From the NCBI RefSeq assembly GCF_003044185.1, contig NZ_PYYB01000002.1, positions 310,001 to 374,000 on the forward strand: a stretch of 64,000 bases of DNA, in the 5' to 3' direction. The position numbers and the translations under genes were made by a program. The stretch is from Paraconexibacter algicola. Lineage in GTDB: Bacteria; Actinomycetota; Thermoleophilia; Solirubrobacterales; Solirubrobacteraceae. The notes beneath the pieces were generated by a model. That model was not told where the DNA came from. It did not search any database and saw only the letters and a program-made list of their open reading frames with translations. How positions within the stretch are numbered: position 1 is the stretch's first letter; each line of letters opens with the position of its first letter. Positions 58,166 to 64,000 of the stretch are shown here, piece after piece.

Positions 58166-60349
58166 ATGTCGTCCCTCCTCGCGCGGATCGCCCGTGCGAT
58201 CTCCCACCGCTGGAAGCGCTCGCTCGCGTTTGCGCTCGCCACGCTGGTCGTCCTCGGCGTCCTCGCCGGCACGGCCAACCCGCCGGCCGACAGCTTCGAC
58301 GTCCCCGGCGCCGACTCGCAGCAGGCCTACGACCTCTTCCGCGACCACACGCCGGCCTTCGCCGGCGGCGACGCGACGCTCGTCTACACCGTCGAGCAGG
58401 GGCGCATCACCGACGCCCGCCCGAAGGCCGCGGTCCAGGCCGCGCTGGCGAAGGTCAAGCAGCTCGACGGCGTCATCTCCGTCGCCGACCCGTTCGCCCA
58501 GGGCGGCGCGCTCTCGCGCGACGGTCGGCTCGCGTCGGTCGACGTGCGGTACTCCACGGAGGCCGCCGACATCAAGAAGAAGGACGGCGAGGACCTCGAG
58601 AAGGCCGCCGAGGTCCCCGAGGCATCCGGCGTGCAGATGTCCCAGCGCGGCATCGTCGTCGACACCGCCCAGCAGCAGGCCCAGGCGCCCGTCGGCGAGC
58701 TCGTCGGCGTCGGCATCGCGATCATCCTGCTGACGCTCCTGTTCCGCTCCAAGGCCGCCATGGGCGCGACCCTCTTCGGCGCGATCATCGGCGTCGCCGT
58801 CGGGCAGATGCTCCTCGCCGCGCTCGCCGAGCCGCTCGGGCTGCCGAGCTTCGCGACCACGATCGCGATCATGCTCGGCCTCGGCGCCGGCATCGACTAC
58901 TCGCTGCTCATCATCGGACGGTTCCGCGAGCAGCTCGCCGCCGGCGACTCGACACGCGACGCGGCGGCGAAGGCCGCCGCCACCGCCGGCACCGCCGTCG
59001 TCGCCGCGGGCCTCATCGTCATGGTCGCCATCGCCGGCCTGCTCGTCGTCGGCATCCCGGCGATCGGCAAGATGGGCCTCGGCGCCGCGATCGGCGTGTT
59101 CGCCGTCGTCCTCTCCGCGCTGCTGATCCTCCCGATCATGATGGGCGCGATCGCCAAGCGCCTGCGCCCGAAGGAGGCCGCGCACGTCGACCCCTCCCCC
59201 GGCTTCGCCCGCTGGGGCTCGATCATCACGGCGCGCCCGTGGCTGGCGATCGCCGCCGGCACGCTCGCGCTGCTCGTGTTCGCGTTCCCCGCGCTGGACC
59301 TGCGCCTCGGCCAGCCCGACGACGGCAACCAGCCGACCTCCAAGACCCAGCGCGTCGCCTACGACGCCCTGAGCGAGGCCTTCGGGCCCGGCTCCAACGG
59401 CCCGCTGCTGCTTGCCGTCGACACCCCGGACCGCGACGCGCAGACCGACGCACAGGTGCAGCGGATCTCCGCGGCCGTCGCCGCCCAGCCCGGCATCGCC
59501 AGCGTCCAGCCGCCGATCACCAGCGAGGACGGCGAGATGGCGACGATCTTCGCGGTCCCCACGACCTCCCCGCAGGACGCGCGCACCAGCGACCTGATCG
59601 AGCGCCTCCGCGACGACGTGCTGCCCGCGGCCACCCGCGGCACCGGGCTCGACGTGTACGTCGGCGGCACCACCGCCACGTTCGAGGACTTCTCGGCCAA
59701 GGTCGCGTCGCGGCTGCCGCTGTTCATCGGCGTCGTCGTCGGCCTCTCCGTGCTGCTGCTGGTGATGGCGTTCCGCTCGCTGCTGATCCCGCTCCTGTCC
59801 GCCGTGCTGAACCTGCTGTCGATCGTCGCCGCCTACGGCGCCGTGACCGCGGTCTTCCAGGACGGCTTCGGCGCGAGCCTCATCGGCGTCGACAGCGGCA
59901 TCCCGATCGTGTCGTTCGTGCCGGTGCTCATGTTCGCGATCCTGTTCGGGCTGAGCATGGACTACAACGTCTTCCTGCTCTCGCGGATGCACGAGGCCTA
60001 CAACAACGGCGACGGCCCGCGCGACAGCGTCGTGCACGGCATGGCCCGCATCGGCAAGGTCGTGCTCTTCGCCGGCCTGATCATGGCCGCCGTGTTCCTC
60101 GCCTTCGTGACCACCGACGACGTGATCTCGAAGATGTTCGGCGTCGGGCTCGGCCTCGCGATCCTCATCGACGTGCTCATCGTCCGGCTCGTCATCACCC
60201 CGGCCGTCGTGCTGCTGCTCGGCGACCGCGCCTGGTGGCTGCCCGGCTGGCTCGACCGGCTGCTGCCGAACGTCTCGCTCGAGGGCCACGCGGTCGAGAG
60301 CGTCGACCCGCAGGCACCCGCGGCGCCGCGCGAGAAGGTCCTCGCCTGA
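58166..60349 (+). CDS. MMPL family RND transporter
   Basis: A 727-residue lipid/drug exporter of the MmpL type. It has two repeats, each with a periplasmic loop (about 40-185 and 400-530) and a block of membrane helices; the proton-relay region 'GLGAGIDYSLLIIGRFREQL' near 245 and its equivalent 'LFGLSMDYNVFLLSRMHEAY' near 605 are intact. AGGAG five bases before the ATG fixes the start; an upstream in-frame GTG at 58118 lies in the operator. Substrate unknown. Confidence 0.93.
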   Translation: MSSLLARIARAISHRWKRSLAFALATLVVLGVLAGTANPPADSFDVPGADSQQAYDLFRDHTPAFAGGDATLVYTVEQGRITDARPKAAVQAALAKVKQLDGVISVADPFAQGGALSRDGRLASVDVRYSTEAADIKKKDGEDLEKAAEVPEASGVQMSQRGIVVDTAQQQAQAPVGELVGVGIAIILLTLLFRSKAAMGATLFGAIIGVAVGQMLLAALAEPLGLPSFATTIAIMLGLGAGIDYSLLIIGRFREQLAAGDSTRDAAAKAAATAGTAVVAAGLIVMVAIAGLLVVGIPAIGKMGLGAAIGVFAVVLSALLILPIMMGAIAKRLRPKEAAHVDPSPGFARWGSIITARPWLAIAAGTLALLVFAFPALDLRLGQPDDGNQPTSKTQRVAYDALSEAFGPGSNGPLLLAVDTPDRDAQTDAQVQRISAAVAAQPGIASVQPPITSEDGEMATIFAVPTTSPQDARTSDLIERLRDDVLPAATRGTGLDVYVGGTTATFEDFSAKVASRLPLFIGVVVGLSVLLLVMAFRSLLIPLLSAVLNLLSIVAAYGAVTAVFQDGFGASLIGVDSGIPIVSFVPVLMFAILFGLSMDYNVFLLSRMHEAYNNGDGPRDSVVHGMARIGKVVLFAGLIMAAVFLAFVTTDDVISKMFGVGLGLAILIDVLIVRLVITPAVVLLLGDRAWWLPGWLDRLLPNVSLEGHAVESVDPQAPAAPREKVLA

Positions 60350-60353
60350 GCCG

Positions 60354-61340
60354 TCAGTAGCCCGAGGCGTCCAGGCCGCGCAGGAGCTCGACGACCGTCT
60401 CGCCGACGGCGTCGAGCGCCTGCTCGGAGGTCTTGTCGGGCGTGTCCTGCACCGTGTCGCGGTGCTCGTAGGTGAAGTCGATCAGGTCGATCGCCGGGAT
60501 GCCCTCGTTGAGGAACGGCGTGTGGTCGTCGAACAGCGTGGCGCCCGTGCCCTTCGGGAAGACGTCGAGGACCCCGGCGCGGCGTGCCGCGACCCGCAGC
60601 CGCCGCCACAGGCCCTCGTCGCTGGATCCCTCGCGCGGGATGCGCTGCCCGATCCCGGCGACGTAGTCCAGGAGGATCATCGCGCGCGTCGAGCGCGCGT
60701 TGGCGCGCGCGTAGGCCTTCGAGCCGCGCAGCGCGACCTCGTAGAAGTCCGCGTCGGACTGCCCCAGCGGCTCCTCCTCCCCGTCGAACAGCACGAACCG
60801 CAGCTCGCGCGCGTCCTTCGGCCGCGACAGCTTGCGCATCGCCCGTGCCACCTCGATGACCCCGGCGGTCCCGGCGGCGCCGTCGTTGGCGCCGACGAAC
60901 CCCGGTGGCTGCGCCTCGGTGTCGTAGTGCGCGCCGATGACGATCGCGGGCCGGCGGCCCGGGATGCGACCGACGACGTTCTGCAGTCCCGGATGGCCGG
61001 GCACCGGGACGAGCCGCCCGCGGGGCAGCCGCCGGGCGAGCTGCGGCGCGAGCTTCCGCAGGGCCGTCGAGCCGGCGGGCCGCTGCCCGAACGAGACCTG
61101 GTAGCGCAGCAGCGACATCGCCCGCGCGCCGTCGAACCGCGTGAGCGTCGCCGTCGGGACCGCCGGGTCGGGGTCCGCGGCGGACCGGGCGGCGGTCGCG
61201 GTCGCCGTCGGGGCCGTCGCCCGCGCCTCCCCGTCGGAGGAGTCGCCGCAGGCGGCGAGCGCGACGGTCGCCGCCGTCGCGGCCAGGACGGCGAGCACGG
61301 TCGAGATCACGGGGCGGGGCACGGGCGGATCATCGCGCAC
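60354..61340 (-). CDS. M28 family zinc peptidase, lipoprotein
   Basis: A 328-residue exported aminopeptidase-like enzyme. Residues 1-31 form a lipoprotein signal ending VALAAC-G, so the mature protein is likely lipid-anchored, followed by a Thr/Ala linker. Zinc ligands and catalytic residues of M28 are in 'IVIGAHYDTE', 'VGANDGAAGTAGV', 'FVLFDGEEEPLG', 'LLDYVAG' and 'LFDDHTPFL'. Close to bacterial glutaminyl-cyclase-like M28 enzymes, so cyclase activity is an alternative. GTG start overlaps the TenA stop by 11 bases; GTG 61322 is another option. Confidence 0.88.
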   Translation of the reverse strand: MRDDPPVPRPVISTVLAVLAATAATVALAACGDSSDGEARATAPTATATAARSAADPDPAVPTATLTRFDGARAMSLLRYQVSFGQRPAGSTALRKLAPQLARRLPRGRLVPVPGHPGLQNVVGRIPGRRPAIVIGAHYDTEAQPPGFVGANDGAAGTAGVIEVARAMRKLSRPKDARELRFVLFDGEEEPLGQSDADFYEVALRGSKAYARANARSTRAMILLDYVAGIGQRIPREGSSDEGLWRRLRVAARRAGVLDVFPKGTGATLFDDHTPFLNEGIPAIDLIDFTYEHRDTVQDTPDKTSEQALDAVGETVVELLRGLDASGY

Positions 61341-61992
61341 GGGTCCATCCCATCTCCCAGAAGGCGAGCTCCAGCCGGGAGCACCCGGCGAACGCCGCGT
61401 GCATCCGGGCGCGGTGGGCCTCGGGCAGGCCGTCGGCCGCCCGGTCGACGAGCGCGCGGCTCCACGCGGCGAGCCGCTGGAACTCCGGGTCGGCGTACGT
61501 GGCGATCCAGGCCGTGTACGCGGCCGGCCGGTCGGCGGGCGCGGGCTCCCGGGCGAGGCGCTCCCCGATCTCCGCGTAGCCCCACATGCACGGCAGCAGC
61601 GCCGCGGCGAGCTCGGCGAAGTCCCCGAGCGTCGCGGTGCGCAGCAGGAAGTCCGTGTAGGCCCGCGTCGCGGCCGCCGGCGCCTCGCGCTCCAGCGCGG
61701 CGGCGTCGATCCCGAGATCGCGGGCGACCCCCCGGTGCAGCTCCATCTCCTCCCCCAGGATCGCCTGCGCGAGGTCGGCGAAGCGGCGCATCGTCTCCAG
61801 GTCGGGCGCCCGGGCCGCGCCGAGGGCCAGCAGCCGCGCGTACTCGATGAGGAACACGTAGTCCTGGCGGACGTAGTGCTCGAAGCACCGCGGGTCGAGC
61901 GTGCCGTCGGCGATCCCGCGGACGAACGGGTGCGCGTGCTGGGCCTCCCAGAGATCGGCGCTCCGCGCGCGGAGCTCGTCGCTGAAGCTCAC
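61330..61992 (-). CDS. tenA: TenA/thiaminase II family protein
   Basis: A 220-residue helical enzyme that hydrolyses aminopyrimidines in thiamine salvage. Conserved residues present: Asp/Tyr in 'EHYVRQDYVFLIEYARLL', nucleophile Cys in 'ALLPCMWGYAEIG' and the C-terminal Glu in 'CSRLELAFWEMGW'. ATG overlaps the subtilase stop (ATGA), an odd partner for a vitamin salvage gene; no other thi genes are near. Confidence 0.9.
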   Translation of the reverse strand: MSFSDELRARSADLWEAQHAHPFVRGIADGTLDPRCFEHYVRQDYVFLIEYARLLALGAARAPDLETMRRFADLAQAILGEEMELHRGVARDLGIDAAALEREAPAAATRAYTDFLLRTATLGDFAELAAALLPCMWGYAEIGERLAREPAPADRPAAYTAWIATYADPEFQRLAAWSRALVDRAADGLPEAHRARMHAAFAGCSRLELAFWEMGWTRAR

Positions 61993-63680
61993 CGGCGCGG
62001 CTCCCGTGCGGGCACGCGCACGCGGGTGTCCGGGCGCGGCGGTGGCGCCTCGCGGTTGCCCGCCCGGTCGACCGCCACGGTGTAGAAGGCGTAGCGACTG
62101 CCGCGCGCGACCCGCACGCGCGCGCTGCCCGTGCGCGAGCTCGCGATGCGCCGCGCCGGACGCCCGTTGGCCGAGCGCCAGAGCTCCACCCGGGCGACGC
62201 CGCTGGCGGTCAGGCGGGCCGGTGCGCGATCGGCGCTCGTCCAGCGCAGGGTCAGGCGGCCGTCACGCGGCCGACCGGGGCGGCGCAGCCGCGAGGTCGG
62301 CGCGGCACGGTCCAGGGCGCGTGCCGCGGTGACGGCGGCTCCCGCGTCGACGATGCCCCAGCCGAGCTCCGCGGTCCAGCCGGTCCCGGCCGGCCGGCGC
62401 GCGGTCTCCTTCAGCAGCCGCACGACCTCCGCGACCGACAGGTCCGGGTTGAGGTCGCGCACGAGCGCGGCGACCGCGGCCACGATCGGGGTCGCCATCG
62501 AGGTGCCCTGCAGGTAGGCGTAGCGGTCGTCCCCGTTCAGGGTCGCGCGGCAGCTGCAGCCGGCGTCGAACAGGCCGCCCCGCTCGAGCTCGGTGGTCTG
62601 TCCGGGGAACGCGCCGAAGAGGCCGCGCGGCCCGCCGCTGACGTTGAACGCCCCGTAGGCCGCGAGGGAGATCTGGGAGCCGAAGCCGGCGAAGCTCGCC
62701 CGCTCGTCGACGAAGTTCGCGGCGGTCACCGACAGGCCTAGGCCCTGGGTGATGTCGGGCCCGGTCCCGGTGGGCTGCAGGACGTTGCTCGGGTCGCCCT
62801 GCTCCTGCACCGGCTCGTCGGCGGCCGCGGCCACCGGCACCGCGCCCTGGTCGACCGCGTACCGCAGGGCCTCGACGAGGACGCGTGCGGCGGGCTGCCG
62901 GCCGTCGGTGCCGAAGCTCATCGTGATCGCGTGCGCCCCCGCGTCGGCGGCCGCGACGATCGCCCGGGCGATGCTCGAGTCCGACAGGTCGGACTTGTAG
63001 ACGAGCATCCGGCAGCCGAGCCCCGCGCCGGTGATGCCGATCCCGTCGTCACCGGCCGCGCACGCCATCGAGGCGACGTGGGTGCCGTGCCCCGTCTCGT
63101 CGGTGCGCGCGTCCCCACCGCCACGGTCGTCGAGGTCGACGGCGTCGATGATCCGGCCGGCGAAGTCCGGGTGCGCGGCGTCCACGCCGGTGTCGATCAC
63201 CGCGACGCGCGCGCCCTCGCCGCGGGTGACGTCCCAGGCCGCGAACAGCCCGGTCCGCGCGACCCACCACTGCAGCGGCGTGTCCGGTGACGCCCGCGGC
63301 TCGGGCGTCACGAGGGCCGGGTCGTCGGGCACGAACCGCGGGGTGTGCCGCTGCTCGGCCTCCGCGTGGGCCACGCCCGGCAGGGCGCGCAGCCGGGACG
63401 CGAACGCCGCGGGGCCGACCCCGGCCGGCGGGCGCACGACGACGGTGTCCAGGTGCGGCACCGCGATCCCGGTCGCGCGGGCACCGGCGCGCGCCGTGAG
63501 CGCCCGGACCGCCGCGGCGGTCGCGCGCGGGCCCTCGGCCGACCCGGCGGGCCGGTCGAGCGTCACGAGGACCCGGCCGGTCGCGGTGCTCGCGGTGGCC
63601 GTCGGCGCCGGGCCGAGGACCATGGCGAACAGAGCGAGGACCGTGAGCGTTCCTCCGCGCTGTCGGGTCGGGCCGGGCAT
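61989..63680 (-). CDS. secreted subtilisin-like serine protease (S8) with Asp at the oxyanion position
   Basis: A 563-residue exported protease: signal peptide (about 1-31), an I9-like inhibitor propeptide (about 38-120), catalytic domain (about 135-430) with Asp in 'VAVIDTGVDAAHPDF', His in 'ETGHGTHVASMAC' and Ser in 'LQGTSMATPIVAAVAAL', and a C-terminal beta domain (about 450-560). The oxyanion Asn, normally AAAGN, reads AAAADE here. ATG 63680 is preferred (GTG 63692 in frame) because TATCGT lies ten bases upstream and the signal peptide then starts cleanly. Confidence 0.9.
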   Translation of the reverse strand: MPGPTRQRGGTLTVLALFAMVLGPAPTATASTATGRVLVTLDRPAGSAEGPRATAAAVRALTARAGARATGIAVPHLDTVVVRPPAGVGPAAFASRLRALPGVAHAEAEQRHTPRFVPDDPALVTPEPRASPDTPLQWWVARTGLFAAWDVTRGEGARVAVIDTGVDAAHPDFAGRIIDAVDLDDRGGGDARTDETGHGTHVASMACAAGDDGIGITGAGLGCRMLVYKSDLSDSSIARAIVAAADAGAHAITMSFGTDGRQPAARVLVEALRYAVDQGAVPVAAAADEPVQEQGDPSNVLQPTGTGPDITQGLGLSVTAANFVDERASFAGFGSQISLAAYGAFNVSGGPRGLFGAFPGQTTELERGGLFDAGCSCRATLNGDDRYAYLQGTSMATPIVAAVAALVRDLNPDLSVAEVVRLLKETARRPAGTGWTAELGWGIVDAGAAVTAARALDRAAPTSRLRRPGRPRDGRLTLRWTSADRAPARLTASGVARVELWRSANGRPARRIASSRTGSARVRVARGSRYAFYTVAVDRAGNREAPPPRPDTRVRVPAREPRR

Positions 63681-63690
63681 CTGCAGGAGC

Positions 63691-63696
63691 ACGATA
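63691..63696 (-). promoter_or_regulatory. -10 element TATCGT for subtilase-tenA-M28 operon
   Basis: TATCGT on the minus strand ten bases before the ATG; the same hexamer as in the riboswitch promoter. Confidence 0.45.
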
Positions 63697-63753
63697 ACTC
63701 CGCGGCCGGGTGTCCCGCAGCGGTTGCGGGCGGCGCGCCCGCGACCGCTCAGC

Positions 63754-64000
63754 TCAGTAGCCGAGCGCGAACTTGGCGTCCTCGCTCATCCGCTCCGCCG
63801 TCCACGGCGGCGTGAACGTCATCTCCGACTCGACGGACTCGACGCCCTCGAGCTCGCTGACGAACTCGTCGATCTGCTCGATGACCTGCGGGCCGATCGG
63901 GCAGCCGGGCGAGGTCAGCGTGAACGTCACGTGGACGTGCCCGCCGTCCACCGAGATGCCGTAGATCAGCCCGAGCTCCGGGAAGCTCAGCCCGAGCTCC
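63754..64000 (-). CDS. MIP18/SufT-type metal-sulfur cluster assembly protein (5' end outside window)
   Basis: The frame enters from the right edge; about 82 C-terminal residues are present. 'FPELGLIYGISVDGGHVHV', 'FTLTSPGCPIGPQVIEQIDE' (conserved Cys) and the ending 'RMSEDAKFALGY' fit the MIP18/DUF59 family, which assists iron-sulfur cluster assembly or aromatic oxygenase maturation. An internal ATG at 63951 would remove the conserved N-terminal half and is not the start. Confidence 0.9.
   Translation of the reverse strand, partial: ELGLSFPELGLIYGISVDGGHVHVTFTLTSPGCPIGPQVIEQIDEFVSELEGVESVESEMTFTPPWTAERMSEDAKFALGY

Noticed and set aside
1-64000. Mobile elements, prophage, toxin-antitoxin or defence genes
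   Set aside because: I looked for transposase, integrase, terminase, restriction and Cas motifs on both strands and saw none; gene order is housekeeping throughout.

Overview
The window is very GC-rich chromosomal DNA from an actinobacterium. Codon use is strongly GC3-biased, genes are packed with ATGA or GTGA stop/start overlaps, and many genes carry a TANNNT -10 hexamer about six bases before the start codon, as in leaderless actinobacterial transcripts. Gene content (GuaB3, the CysO/CysM/Mec sulfur-carrier route, type 2 OMP decarboxylase, HDAC-like protein, DUF1802 and DUF1152 proteins) suggests the Thermoleophilia/Solirubrobacterales branch; this placement is inferred from memory of gene families, not from a search. 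I see no transposase, prophage, CRISPR array, rRNA or tRNA, so this looks like stable core chromosome.

Left third (1-25 kb): a truncated secreted protein; an ABC-2 drug-type exporter operon (one ATPase, two permeases); a secreted beta-propeller protein; hydrolase and crotonase genes; a long minus-strand housekeeping block with HIT protein, CCA-adding enzyme, alanine racemase, CBS protein, NAD(P)HX repair enzyme, AcpS, GlmS, then (beyond a plus-strand TetR gene) GlmM, S9 and L13. A cyclic-di-AMP (ydaO-type) riboswitch with its own promoter precedes a secreted M23 peptidase. Purine genes guaA and guaB3, a PfkB sugar kinase, a D,D-carboxypeptidase and a LysM protein follow.

Middle (25-42 kb): pyrF (apparently starting at CTG and overlapping an HU gene), an rdgB-rph-murI operon, a Flp-type pilin, a glycosyltransferase, two overlapping zinc-ribbon genes, divergent HDAC-like and nadB genes, a hydantoinase/oxoprolinase pair followed by a hydroxyisobutyrate-dehydrogenase-like gene, and several conserved genes of unknown function.

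Cysteine region (41.7-47.1 kb, all minus strand): moeZ-like activator, sulfur carrier CysO, a secreted NHL-repeat protein, CysM, TatA, the JAMM protease Mec and a zinc-ribbon/DUF2007 protein. The E1-like enzyme would activate CysO, CysM would use the thiocarboxylate to build cysteine on the carrier, and Mec would release it. The CysO reading frame here ends Gly-Gly-Ala-Ala, so it probably needs trimming before activation, as pro-ubiquitin does.

Right third (47-64 kb): a NarL-type two-component pair, an SCO1-like copper chaperone, a polytopic membrane protein with a small partner, a thioredoxin-fold protein lacking the usual CxxC, a phosphoesterase, an rRNA-type methyltransferase, a diguanylate cyclase, ispH, a TetR/MMPL exporter module sharing a clear operator, and an operon of subtilase, TenA and M28 peptidase. 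The right edge cuts a MIP18/SufT-type gene.
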